A DNA stretch of 40,823 nucleotides, from contig JAFMCI010000015.1 of NCBI GenBank assembly GCA_017857855.1, positions 1 to 40,823 on the forward strand. The letters run 5' to 3'. The position numbers and the translations under genes are program-made. Within the stretch, counting starts at the first letter, position 1. Every line of letters starts with the position of its first letter. The notes beneath the pieces are model-generated. The model searched no databases, was not told the DNA's origin, and worked only from the letters and a program-made list of their open reading frames with translations. The stretch comes from Bacteroidia bacterium. Lineage in GTDB: Bacteria > Bacteroidota > Bacteroidia > NS11-12g > UBA9320. Of this stretch, positions 31,565 to 40,222 are shown piece by piece.

Positions 31565-32512
31565 ATGAGAATTGGCATAGATGCCATGGGGGGTGATTTT
31601 GCTCCTTTAGAGTGCGTAAAAGGTATAGTAGCCGAAGCCAAAGCTGAAAACAACGAGTTTCAGTTTTTTGTGTTTGGCGAAAAATTAGCTCTTGATCCTT
31701 TTAAGGAGGAACTAAATCTACCCAACATTACCGTTTTGTACACTGGTGAGAGTATCGGTATGGCAGAGCACGCAACTAAAGCAGTTGCTTCTAAAAAAGA
31801 TTCCAGTATAAATGTAGGAATGCATTATTTAGCTACAGGCCAAATAGATGCATTTTGTAGCGCAGGTAATACAGGTGCTATGATGGTCTCTGCTTTGTAC
31901 AATGTCAAAACCATTGAAGGTGTTGAGCGACCTGCTCTACCATCGGTTTTACCTCAACGAAGCGGAACTATTGGTGTACTCCTAGATGTAGGTGCCAATA
32001 GTGATGTAAAACCTGAAACCCTAGCTAAATTTAGTGTGCTTGGAAGTGAATTTGCCAAAGCGGTTTATAACATAGAAAATCCTAGAGTTGGACTGGTTAA
32101 CATAGGAGAAGAAGAGGAAAAAGGAAATCTTCTTACCAAAGCTGCTTATCCACTTCTTAAGGCTCAAAAAGGAATAAATTTCATAGGTAACGTAGAAGGT
32201 CGTCACCTTTTTATGGATGGTGTTGACGTTGCTGTTTGTGATGGATTCACGGGTAATGTCATTGTAAAAACGTGTGAAGGATTTTTCTATAATTTATTAA
32301 AACGAGGTGTGGACGACGAGTTCTTAAACCTCTTTAATTTTGAACATTATGGCGGCACACCTATTCTTGGTATTAAAAAGCCTGTCATAATAGGCCATGG
32401 TATTTCTAAAGAGAAAACATTTAGAAACATGTTTAAACTTGCTAAAAATGTAGTTGATTCGAAGTTGATCCAAAAAATTGAAGAATCATTTTCTGCTTCT
32501 ACAAGTAGTTAA
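31565..32512 (+). CDS. plsX: Phosphate acyltransferase PlsX
   Basis: Converts acyl-ACP to acyl-phosphate for phospholipid synthesis, acting at the inner face of the membrane. The 315-residue protein begins with the signature IGIDAMGGDFAP, followed by MAEHATKAVASKKDSSINVGM, CSAGNTGAMM, LLDVGANSDVKPE, NIGEEEEKG and CDGFTGNVIVKTCEG. It starts 6 bases after rpmF and is followed by fabH after 20 bases. Confidence 0.95.
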   Translation: MRIGIDAMGGDFAPLECVKGIVAEAKAENNEFQFFVFGEKLALDPFKEELNLPNITVLYTGESIGMAEHATKAVASKKDSSINVGMHYLATGQIDAFCSAGNTGAMMVSALYNVKTIEGVERPALPSVLPQRSGTIGVLLDVGANSDVKPETLAKFSVLGSEFAKAVYNIENPRVGLVNIGEEEEKGNLLTKAAYPLLKAQKGINFIGNVEGRHLFMDGVDVAVCDGFTGNVIVKTCEGFFYNLLKRGVDDEFLNLFNFEHYGGTPILGIKKPVIIGHGISKEKTFRNMFKLAKNVVDSKLIQKIEESFSASTSS

Positions 32513-32532
32513 CCAAACCAAAAACAAAAGAT

Positions 32533-33516
32533 ATGCGAGCAGCTATAACAGCAGTAGGAGGCTACGTCCCAGAAAAGATAGTTACTAATAAAGATTTAGA
32601 GAAGCTAGTTGACACAACTGATGAATGGATACAATCACGTACAGGCATCAAAGAAAGACGGAAAATGGAAGATGGTACCGCTACGAGTGATATTTGCGTT
32701 GCCGCCATTAACCAGATCATTGCCAAAAAAAATCTTAACCCGCAAGACATAGATCTTATAATAGTAGCAACGGTAACACCTGACCATGTTTTCCCAGCTA
32801 CAGCGAATATTGTTGCTAATAAAATTGGTGCTATCAATGCATGGGGGTACGATGTTAGCGCGGCGTGTTCAGGATTTTTATTCGCCTTAGAAACAGGCAG
32901 CAAATTCATAGAATGTGGTAAGCATAAAAAAGTTATCGTTTGCGGTGCCGATAAAATGTCCGCCATTGTAAATTACCAAGACCGAAACACCTGTGTTATT
33001 TTTGGTGATGGCGGTGGAGCTGTATTACTTGAACCTTCTGAAGACGAGAATGGTATAATTGACAGCGTATTAAAAAGTGATGGATCAGGCCAAGAATTTT
33101 TACATCAGAAAGCTGGAGGATCATTACATCCACCTACGCATGAAACCATTGATGCTAGAATGCACTATGTACATCAAGAAGGTAAAACTGTGTTCAAGTT
33201 TGCCGTAACCAATATGGCCGAAGTGAGCCGACAAATAATGGACAGAAATAACCTAACGGGTGACTCTGTGGACTACTTATGTGCACACCAAGCAAACCTT
33301 CGAATAATAGACGCAACAGCAAAACGCATGGAACTAGACGATAGTAAAGTGCTAATCAACATAGAAAAATACGGTAATACCACCGCAGGAACAATACCTC
33401 TATTGTTTTCTGACTTTGAAACAAAATTCAAGAAAGGCGATAACATCGTCCTCGCAGCCTTTGGCGGAGGTTTTACATGGGGCTCCATTTACCTGAAATG
33501 GGCGTATAATTCATAA
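32533..33516 (+). CDS. fabH: 3-oxoacyl-ACP synthase III
   Basis: Condenses acetyl-CoA (or a branched acyl-CoA) with malonyl-ACP to start fatty-acid synthesis. The 327-residue thiolase-fold enzyme has the triad Cys112 (VSAACSGFLFALE), His252 (CAHQANLRIID) and Asn282 (YGNTTAGTIPL). The N-terminal DEWIQSRTGIKER and the glycine-rich end LAAFGGGFTWGS are also standard. Many Bacteroidota make branched-chain lipids with this enzyme, but primer choice cannot be read here. Confidence 0.95.
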   Translation: MRAAITAVGGYVPEKIVTNKDLEKLVDTTDEWIQSRTGIKERRKMEDGTATSDICVAAINQIIAKKNLNPQDIDLIIVATVTPDHVFPATANIVANKIGAINAWGYDVSAACSGFLFALETGSKFIECGKHKKVIVCGADKMSAIVNYQDRNTCVIFGDGGGAVLLEPSEDENGIIDSVLKSDGSGQEFLHQKAGGSLHPPTHETIDARMHYVHQEGKTVFKFAVTNMAEVSRQIMDRNNLTGDSVDYLCAHQANLRIIDATAKRMELDDSKVLINIEKYGNTTAGTIPLLFSDFETKFKKGDNIVLAAFGGGFTWGSIYLKWAYNS

Positions 33517-33558
33517 ACATTAAACTAATTTTATTATTTTCGTTATAGATTACCAGTT

Positions 33559-34011
33559 ATGGACTTAAAAGAAATTCAAACCTTAATCAAATTTATTTCA
33601 TCATCTCTTGTTGATGAAGTTTCTATTGAGCAAAAAGATTTTAAAATTAATATTAAAAGAAATTTGCCACCTGTTGCAGCTCCTATTACGGCAGCTCCTC
33701 AGCAAATCACTGTCAGCGCACCTGCTCCTGTAGCTGCATTGCCACCTGTTGAAGCGGCACCTGTAACCAACACCGTAGAGCTTAAATCTCCGATGATTGG
33801 CACATTCTATCGTAAATCATCCCCAGACAAACCTGTGTTTGTAGAGGTAGGCGATATGATTGAAAAAGGTCAGGTTATATGCATCATTGAAGCGATGAAA
33901 CTATTCAATGAAATTGAGGCAGAAGCTAGTGGTAAAGTTGTAAAAATATTAGTTGACGATTCTCAACCTGTAGAGTACGACCAACCGCTTCTCCTTATCG
34001 AACCAGTTTAA
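33559..34011 (+). CDS. accB: Biotin carboxyl carrier protein of acetyl-CoA carboxylase
   Basis: Carries carboxybiotin between AccC and the carboxyltransferase. The 150-residue protein has an N-terminal helix region (1-35), a flexible Ala/Pro/Val linker (about 37-72), and a C-terminal biotinyl domain with the biotinylated lysine Lys114 in [12 protein letters not shown]. The thumb region [12 protein letters not shown] is present. accC follows after 10 bases. Confidence 0.95.
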   Translation: MDLKEIQTLIKFISSSLVDEVSIEQKDFKINIKRNLPPVAAPITAAPQQITVSAPAPVAALPPVEAAPVTNTVELKSPMIGTFYRKSSPDKPVFVEVGDMIEKGQVICIIEAMKLFNEIEAEASGKVVKILVDDSQPVEYDQPLLLIEPV

Positions 34012-34021
34012 CCTGCTTTCC

Positions 34022-35362
34022 ATGTTTAAAAAAATATTAATTGCAAACCGAGGAGAAATTGCTCTCCGGGTTATACGGACCTGTAAAGAAATGGGTATCG
34101 CTACCGTAGCAGTTTATTCAACCGCTGACAAGGATAGCTTACACGTAAAATTTGCCGATGAAGCTGTATGTATAGGTCCCCCACCTAGTAACCAGTCTTA
34201 TTTATGCATGCCCAATATTATAGCAGCCGCCGAAATTACCAATGCAGACGCTATTCACCCTGGTTATGGTTTCTTATCTGAAAATGCAAAATTTTCAGAA
34301 ATGTGCCGTGACCACGGAATCAAATTTATAGGCGCAAGCCCAGAAATGATTAATGGAATGGGTGATAAGTCTAATGCTAAAGCCACAATGATTGCTGCTG
34401 GTGTACCTTGCGTACCCGGGTCTGAGGGATTGCTTAAAGATGAAAAAGATGGCCTTAAAGTGGCCAAAGAAATCGGATACCCTGTAATGCTAAAAGCTAC
34501 CGCTGGTGGTGGAGGTAGAGGTATGCGCCTTATATGGAAAGAAGAAGACTTTGCAGATGCATGGAACAGCGCTCGTACAGAATCTAAAGCCGCTTTTGGT
34601 AACGATGCAATGTATCTTGAAAAATTTGTAGAAGAACCAAGACACATAGAGATACAGATAGCTGGCGACCAATATGGTAAGGTTTGTCACCTCTCTGAAA
34701 GAGATTGTTCAATACAACGTAGACATCAAAAATTACTTGAAGAAGCACCTTCTCCTTTTGCAGATGAAGACCTTAGAACCAGAATGGGTGAAGCCGCTAT
34801 AAAAGCAGGTGAATCTATTGGGTATGAAGGTGTAGGTACAGTAGAGTTCCTAGTGGATAAATTTAAAAATTTCTACTTCATGGAAATGAATGTGCGAATA
34901 CAAGTAGAACATCCTGTTACTGAAGAGGTTATTAATTTTGACTTAATAAAAGAGCAAATCAAAATAGCCGCAGGACATCCCATAAGTGGAAAAAACTACC
35001 TGCCTCAAAAACATTCAATTGAATGCCGTATAAACGCTGAAGATCCTTACAACGACTTTAGACCAAGCCCTGGAAAAATAGAAGTACTTCACAAACCTGG
35101 GGGACATGGGGTGAGAATTGATTCGCATATATATGCCGGATACACTATTCCTCCTCATTACGACTCTATGATAGCCAAACTCATTGTCTCAGCCCAAACC
35201 AGAGAAGAGTGTATCGTTAAAATGGAACGTGCTTTATCTGAATTTGTAATTGAAGGCATAAAAACCACTATACCTTTACACCTTAAACTTATGCAAGACC
35301 CAGAATTTAGAGCTGGTAATTTTACCACAAAGTTTATGGAGACATTTGATATAAATAAATAA
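34022..35362 (+). CDS. accC: Biotin carboxylase of acetyl-CoA carboxylase
   Basis: Carboxylates biotin on AccB using bicarbonate and ATP. The 446-residue length is normal. Motifs are [19 protein letters not shown] (N-terminal domain), [13 protein letters not shown], the ATP-grasp glycine loop [45 protein letters not shown] and the catalytic [17 protein letters not shown]. It is the last gene of the operon and is closed by a terminator. The carboxyltransferase subunits are not in the window. Confidence 0.96.
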   Translation: MFKKILIANRGEIALRVIRTCKEMGIATVAVYSTADKDSLHVKFADEAVCIGPPPSNQSYLCMPNIIAAAEITNADAIHPGYGFLSENAKFSEMCRDHGIKFIGASPEMINGMGDKSNAKATMIAAGVPCVPGSEGLLKDEKDGLKVAKEIGYPVMLKATAGGGGRGMRLIWKEEDFADAWNSARTESKAAFGNDAMYLEKFVEEPRHIEIQIAGDQYGKVCHLSERDCSIQRRHQKLLEEAPSPFADEDLRTRMGEAAIKAGESIGYEGVGTVEFLVDKFKNFYFMEMNVRIQVEHPVTEEVINFDLIKEQIKIAAGHPISGKNYLPQKHSIECRINAEDPYNDFRPSPGKIEVLHKPGGHGVRIDSHIYAGYTIPPHYDSMIAKLIVSAQTREECIVKMERALSEFVIEGIKTTIPLHLKLMQDPEFRAGNFTTKFMETFDINK

Positions 35363-35379
35363 TCATACCAGATACAATA

Positions 35380-35418
35380 AAAAAAGCGGGAAGTAATTTG
35401 ATTACTTCCCGCTTTTTT
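35380..35418. terminator. Terminator after accC
   Basis: A perfect 18-bp stem, 35380-35397 with 35401-35418 (core GCGGGAAGTAAT), with a 3-base loop. A T run at the right and an A run at the left mean it can also end the T9SS cargo gene on the minus strand. Confidence 0.88.
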
Positions 35419-35488
35419 GTGCGTTTAAAATACCCTAGATAATTAACAAAAACCGGTTTTGAACAATTATACTGTTACAGGATCTTTC

Positions 35489-36160
35489 TTAATTTTTATG
35501 TAAAACCTTAGAAAAACTTGTGTTTCCCTCTGTTCTTAAAATGTAAACACCATTAGTAAGCCTACTTACATCCATCGTCTCACCAGACATTATCGTTTTT
35601 GTCATTACTACAGTACCTAAAATAGAATACACAACAACCTTTTCTTTGCCACCGTTAATAAAGTCTATTTTAACCTGATTGTTCGCGGGGTTTGGATACA
35701 AGTTAAATGATTTACCATAAATACTAGCAACTGAAGCACCTTTTGTCTTCATTCTCATGTATACCGTATCTGCTATTTCTGGATGAAGTTTTGAACGCAC
35801 AGCAACTTTAAACTCACCTTCTCCTGGTTTATCATAAAAACCAAATCCGATTTTAAATTCCATCGCTTTACCCACTGTATGAATATACTCAACATCACCA
35901 GGAGCATTCGTAACACATACACCACCTGTGCACACGTTTAATTCCCATGAAGGATCGCCTAGTTTTTTTTCAATAACATTCCAGATCATTAATGTATCTG
36001 CTGGGTCGGTTGCGTTGTTTTGTAAATACGTTTTTGCGTCATATATCTCCACCGATTCCAAAACTTCTAAGTTGACTAGACTTTTTTGTTCAAACTTGAT
36101 TTGAGCAAAAATGGATGTAGCGAAAAGAAACGCGGCTAAAAGTAAAGTTGTTTTTTTCAT
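35489..36160 (-). CDS. Secreted protein with type IX secretion sorting domain
   Basis: A 223-residue exported protein. The signal peptide MKKTTLLLAAFLFATSIFA is cut before QIKFEQ. The middle (about 20-145) looks like one beta-sandwich domain with two cysteines close together (NVCTGGVCV) and matches no family I can name. The last ~75 residues are a type A T9SS sorting domain: FNLYPNPANNQVKIDF, VVVYSILGTVVMTKTI, LTNGVYILRTEG, ending in a basic SKVLHKN. It should therefore cross the outer membrane and be released or attached at the surface. It begins 11 bases after the nfu stop, so it may share that transcript. Confidence 0.88.
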   Translation of the reverse strand: MKKTTLLLAAFLFATSIFAQIKFEQKSLVNLEVLESVEIYDAKTYLQNNATDPADTLMIWNVIEKKLGDPSWELNVCTGGVCVTNAPGDVEYIHTVGKAMEFKIGFGFYDKPGEGEFKVAVRSKLHPEIADTVYMRMKTKGASVASIYGKSFNLYPNPANNQVKIDFINGGKEKVVVYSILGTVVMTKTIMSGETMDVSRLTNGVYILRTEGNTSFSKVLHKN

Positions 36161-36171
36161 TGATTAATTAA

Positions 36172-36735
36172 TTATGCGGCTTCTGCTTCAACTGCGTCAA
36201 CCTCAGGTATCATTCTTTTAAGTAAATTTTCAATTCCAGCTTTAAGCGTCAGTGTGCTGCTTGGACAACCACTACAAGAACCTTTCATGGTCACCGTTAC
36301 TACGCCTTTTTCAAAACTTTTGAAATCAATCGCACCTCCATCCATTTCGACTGCTGGACGTACGTGATCTTCTAAGAGCTGTTTTATCTTAATTACCACT
36401 TCCGACTCCTCTTCGTCGGTCATATTTTCCTTGATTACCACAATCGGCTTTTCTGCCTCAAGGTAATCTTGTACAAACTTCTTTAATTGAGGGATAATAT
36501 CGAACCATTCGTAATCAGATTTTTTGGTAACCGATACAAAATTATTCATGATAAAAACGCCCTTCACAAAGTCATACTCAAATAACTCCTTAGCCATTGG
36601 ACAAGTATCAAGACCTTCATTTGTTCTGAAATCTATACTGTCATTTGGCAAAATCATTTTATTGGCCACAAATTTCATTGACTCAGGATTAGGAGTCTTC
36701 TCTGAATATATGGTTATTACGTCTGTTAATTCCAT
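36172..36735 (-). CDS. NfuA-like Fe-S scaffold protein (Nfu N-terminal plus NifU domains)
   Basis: A 187-residue Fe-S carrier. An Nfu N-terminal domain (about 8-95: SEKTPNPESMKFVANKMIL, CPMAKELFEYDFVKGVFIMNNFVSVTK) is followed by a NifU C-terminal domain (about 112-183) with DGGAIDFKSFEKGVV and the ligand pair Cys154/Cys157 in GSCSGCPSS. It is the second NifU-domain protein in the window. Unlike the short one at 4573 it keeps the standard CSGC motif and resembles mitochondrial NFU1 in layout. A perfect -7 element lies 20 bases upstream. Confidence 0.9.
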   Translation of the reverse strand: MELTDVITIYSEKTPNPESMKFVANKMILPNDSIDFRTNEGLDTCPMAKELFEYDFVKGVFIMNNFVSVTKKSDYEWFDIIPQLKKFVQDYLEAEKPIVVIKENMTDEEESEVVIKIKQLLEDHVRPAVEMDGGAIDFKSFEKGVVTVTMKGSCSGCPSSTLTLKAGIENLLKRMIPEVDAVEAEAA

Positions 36736-36754
36736 TGTTTATTTGATAACGTGG

Positions 36755-36783
36755 CAAAAGTACTTAATGTTTTAGAATTTCGA
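36755..36783 (-). promoter_or_regulatory. Promoter of the nfu gene
   Basis: On the minus strand TCG (36781-36783, two of three bases of TTG) precedes TACTTTTG (36755-36762) by 18 bases. The -7 element is a perfect match and the leader would be about 15 bases. Confidence 0.5.
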
Positions 36784-36796
36784 CATCTTTATAGCG

Positions 36797-39700
36797 TCAT
36801 GTTTCATCCATAGTTGAATCATCGTCCACCATTAAATGAAGGCCATTATACTGTTCCTGTTTTTTGTAAGAAGAATTAAAGTTACACCATTGGCAATCTT
36901 TTTCTTCACAACCTTTGTCAAACTCCAACAGTTGAATACTTTGATAGGTGGCTTTTATTTGTTTTTTTACAAAATCATAGTGGTCGTCTGTAACCATTAT
37001 TTTACTCCTATGAAAACCTTCATTATCCGGCTCTATAAAATCAATCTCTCCACTTATTACCTTAAGATTTTGAGATGTATCACTTTCTATTAATGCCTTA
37101 TAAAAGAGTACTTGTCTCCAATAATCGCCTCCGTATCTCTTTTCGTAGTTCGATTCGTCAGGATTATCTACCAAACTCACAGGTGGACTTACTTTTTTCT
37201 TGCCGTAATCCCACTTCCCAGTTTTAAAATCTACCACATTCACATTTTTATCATTTATGATGACCTTATCTATCTGCCCCCTAATTGGCACACCATCTAT
37301 TTCGCAATTTTTTAAGTAGAGCTCAGTTTTAATTTCCCCAAGATTGCTCCAATCGCTAGCATAAGTATCGTAGTATTTAGTTAATATTTCAGAGCCATAG
37401 TAAAGTCTTCTCTCCAATCCTTCTTTTGTAAAAGCTTCTCTGCTACTATTCATTGCCGCAGAGAATTTTCGAGTTATCAGTTTTTTAGCCTCTTCTGGCG
37501 TGTTTATCTCATTTAATTGCTTAAAGAGTGCATCCAAAGCACTGTGCACAGCTGTTCCGAATGTGGCGCTTTCTCCCTTTGCTGAAGGTACTCTTAAAAT
37601 GTTCTGGTAAAAAAAGGTCACAGGACACTTTAAATAACTATTCAAATTAGTGGCGCTTAGTCTAAAGTTTTCTACCTCTTTCTTGACAAAATCTTGCTTA
37701 ATTAACGAAATATAAGTATCATTTTTTTGAATAAGCATAAAATCAAAAAAATGCAAGAGTTCCTTTTCAGAAGCATAATCTTTTCTAATGACCGCGGCAT
37801 TACTCTCTTCTAGTTCCACTACATATACACTTTTAGTTAACGGCTTTTCCTTGTCGTCTTGCAAGGCATAACTTACTTCTAAATGCATTCGTGCACGAGT
37901 TAGAGCAACATAAAACAATCTTCTTGTTTCTTCTTCAGACGCTTTTTTAGGTTCTCCAGGAAGCAGCAAATTGAGTCTGTAAGGAAGCCCGGTCTTCTCT
38001 TTTTCCCACTTATCTTCCGTACAGCCCAGCACAAATAAATAATCGAACTCAAGTCCTTTTGATCCATGGACCGTCATTAGATTTACCCCATCAATTCCGT
38101 GTACTATTTTGTTGAGTTTAAGTCCAAGCTTGTTCTTCTCAAGTAGCTCTATTTTTTTTAAGTACTCACGAAGTGATAAATAAGGGTTTCGGGCAGTTTC
38201 TTCTTTTAAAAAGTTATAGTATGTTTTTAGACATTGTATCTGGTGGGTGGCCTCGGTACTTGCCAATGCTCTAGAAACAAATCCCATTTTAGACATAACA
38301 CCCTCTACCAATGTTTGTAGGGTGACATTATGCATTTCTTTTAGCCAATATTCTATATCTGCTAAAAACGCGCGAAGCTCTTTTTTACTCTCCTTATCTA
38401 ACCCTAACTCCTGAGGTAAGTTGTGCAATTGCTCTCGCCATCCTGTAAAGAAATTCTTAGCTAATTTGGCACTCATCCTTGCGATATCAAAAGCAGATAA
38501 CTGTTTGAAATTATGGTAATGTAAAATCTCAAATAACAAGTGCTGACCGCTATCTAATACCTGACTCTCTGCCGCAATATAATGTAATAAATTATTGAGT
38601 TGGTGTACTATCGGTACTTGCAGAACATTTTGAGATTTGGCTACATTGTAACTTATTCCCTCTGCTTGTAAAAACTTGATTAGTTCTTCGCTTTGGGCAT
38701 GTTTTCTGTATAGTATGCCCACGTTTTTAAGAGGAACTCCTGTATCTCGCAACTTTTTTAACTTAGCGGTAATACCTACAATCTCGTGAAATAAGTTTGG
38801 ATATTCTACTATTTGCAATGCATTTTGTATTCCCAAAACCTCATTGTTGGCGGCTACAATTTCTTTATTTAATCCCTCAACTTTACCAACCAGTCTCTCT
38901 TCATTGTTTTTTATTATGGCGTTGCTTCCATCCAAAATAGATTGGCTAGACCTATAATTCTGGTCAAGCACTATGAGCTTTGCAAATGATTCGTATTTTT
39001 TATAAAAGTCAAAAATGTTTTCAACGTTTGCTCCTTGAAATTTATAGATGGATTGATCATCGTCACCCACGACAAATACATTTGGATTTTCCCAATAATT
39101 AATAAGTGTATACAACAAATCATTTTGAATGCCATTCGTATCTTGATATTCATCTACCAGAAAATACTGATATTGTTCCTGGTATTTTAGCAGTAGTTCC
39201 TCATTGGTTTGTAAAGCATAAAGTACCCAAGCGAGCATGTCGCTAAAATCATAGCGTTTTCTGGTTTTTAGCTTAGCGTCATATACGCTAAGTAGGTCAC
39301 ACGCTTCTTGCAATTTATTAAGACTAGCACAAAGTTCATCAAATGGCTTTTGCTTTAAGTCTCCCTTTGCAAAATCTTTATATTTTTTTTGATAATAACT
39401 AGAATCCAGATTGAGGTATTCTTCTTTAGCTAGCTCAATTTTTTTTGCAACCTTGATGCGGTCAAGATTATCTTTTTTAAGTAATCCAAATAATTTTTTA
39501 AGATCATTGGTGTCGTAATAAACTTCTCCTGTAAAACGCTTAAGTAAACTATCGTTGTCCAACTCATCTATTATTTCATGTATGATCTCTATGGTCTCTA
39601 GCTCTGAAACTGGATCAATATCTTGAATACCAAATAAATCCTTGTTCTCTTGTATTACCATATTGCAAAACCCGTGGTATGTGAATATGTTAACCCTATA

Positions 39701-39946
39701 AGCTTCGGACCCAATAAACTTAACCAATCGCAATCGTAATGCTACTGTCGCTGCCTCTGTGAAAGTCAGGCAAATTATGTTTTCTGGAGAGGCATCTGTC
39801 GTAGTTAATATGCTAGCAACCCTTGCTCCAAGTACCTGGGTTTTTCCTGTACCAGGCCCTGCAACTACCATAACGCAACCTTCAATAGTATCCACGGCTT
39901 TTTGCTGATTTTTATTTAATTCGGAGTAAATAGTTGAATATTCCAT
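36797..39946 (-). CDS. UvrD/PcrA-type DNA helicase fused to a PD-(D/E)XK nuclease with Fe-S ligands
   Basis: A 1049-residue superfamily 1 helicase. Motifs are GPGTGKT at 30-36, FLVDEYQDTN, VVGDDDQSIYKFQGA, DQNYRSSQSIL, LMTVHGSKGLEFDYLFVLG and RRLFYVALTRAR. From about residue 760 a RecB/AddB-type nuclease domain follows: LKCPVTFFYQ, FGTAVHSALDAL, IRGQIDKVII and VVDFKTGKWDYG. A cysteine before it (LKCP) and Cys1013/Cys1018/Cys1021 near the end (CEEKDCQWC) have the spacing of the Fe-S cluster in AddB, Cas4 and Dna2. I use the ATG at 39946. The frame extends 8 codons to 39970, but a promoter-like TCTCTTTG (39957-39964) lies there. It is probably a recombination or break-repair enzyme. Confidence 0.88.
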   Translation of the reverse strand: MEYSTIYSELNKNQQKAVDTIEGCVMVVAGPGTGKTQVLGARVASILTTTDASPENIICLTFTEAATVALRLRLVKFIGSEAYRVNIFTYHGFCNMVIQENKDLFGIQDIDPVSELETIEIIHEIIDELDNDSLLKRFTGEVYYDTNDLKKLFGLLKKDNLDRIKVAKKIELAKEEYLNLDSSYYQKKYKDFAKGDLKQKPFDELCASLNKLQEACDLLSVYDAKLKTRKRYDFSDMLAWVLYALQTNEELLLKYQEQYQYFLVDEYQDTNGIQNDLLYTLINYWENPNVFVVGDDDQSIYKFQGANVENIFDFYKKYESFAKLIVLDQNYRSSQSILDGSNAIIKNNEERLVGKVEGLNKEIVAANNEVLGIQNALQIVEYPNLFHEIVGITAKLKKLRDTGVPLKNVGILYRKHAQSEELIKFLQAEGISYNVAKSQNVLQVPIVHQLNNLLHYIAAESQVLDSGQHLLFEILHYHNFKQLSAFDIARMSAKLAKNFFTGWREQLHNLPQELGLDKESKKELRAFLADIEYWLKEMHNVTLQTLVEGVMSKMGFVSRALASTEATHQIQCLKTYYNFLKEETARNPYLSLREYLKKIELLEKNKLGLKLNKIVHGIDGVNLMTVHGSKGLEFDYLFVLGCTEDKWEKEKTGLPYRLNLLLPGEPKKASEEETRRLFYVALTRARMHLEVSYALQDDKEKPLTKSVYVVELEESNAAVIRKDYASEKELLHFFDFMLIQKNDTYISLIKQDFVKKEVENFRLSATNLNSYLKCPVTFFYQNILRVPSAKGESATFGTAVHSALDALFKQLNEINTPEEAKKLITRKFSAAMNSSREAFTKEGLERRLYYGSEILTKYYDTYASDWSNLGEIKTELYLKNCEIDGVPIRGQIDKVIINDKNVNVVDFKTGKWDYGKKKVSPPVSLVDNPDESNYEKRYGGDYWRQVLFYKALIESDTSQNLKVISGEIDFIEPDNEGFHRSKIMVTDDHYDFVKKQIKATYQSIQLLEFDKGCEEKDCQWCNFNSSYKKQEQYNGLHLMVDDDSTMDET

Positions 39947-40086
39947 TTTAGTTGAGCAAAGAGAAAACATTAGATCGACATTCGGAAGGCCTATTTGCTA
40001 ACATTAAAAGGGCTTTCTTGGTTTCATGACAATAATATGACATATATCCTGATTGCATATAATAACTGCTTTATTTTCAGTTTTTT

Positions 40087-40103
40087 ACACTTAATTTAAG
40101 TGT
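40087..40103. promoter_or_regulatory. 17-base palindrome, possible operator
   Basis: ACACTTAATTTAAGTGT has two 8-base arms that are exact reverse complements around a central T. It lies 59 bases before the -33 element of the downstream promoter. The length and symmetry fit a dimeric regulator site. There is no T run after it, so it is not a terminator. Confidence 0.4.
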
Positions 40104-40161
40104 CTGTTTCACTCCAAATATTGCCACTTAACATGACTTTGAACCGAAAACGAAATAATAA

Positions 40162-40194
40162 TTGTTAATTATATGCAACCTTTTTCCACTTTTG
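40162..40194 (+). promoter_or_regulatory. Promoter of the GEVED-domain protein
   Basis: TTG at 40162-40164, a 22-base spacer and CACTTTTG at 40187-40194, seven of eight bases of TAnnTTTG. The leader to the ATG at 40223 would be about 22 bases and is A/T rich. Confidence 0.45.
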
Positions 40195-40222
40195 TTTCTA
40201 ATAATTAAATAATATACAAAAA

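Larger units (their letters stand above)
39971..40222. other. Divergent intergenic region with a palindrome
   Basis: These 252 bases separate the helicase from the GEVED protein and hold no gene. They contain a 17-base palindrome at 40087-40103 and a promoter at 40162-40194. Confidence 0.55.

Noticed and set aside
32562-32966. Long antisense open frame within fabH (134 codons)
   Set aside because: Lies entirely opposite a well-conserved gene and has no domain pattern, promoter or conserved start.
34264-34647. Antisense open frame within accC (127 codons)
   Set aside because: Composition mirrors the accC codons on the other strand and shows no recognisable protein features.
39947-39970. Eight-codon N-terminal extension of the helicase
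   Set aside because: The extension overlaps a promoter-like TCTCTTTG, and the helicase Q-motif region starts normally from the ATG at 39946.
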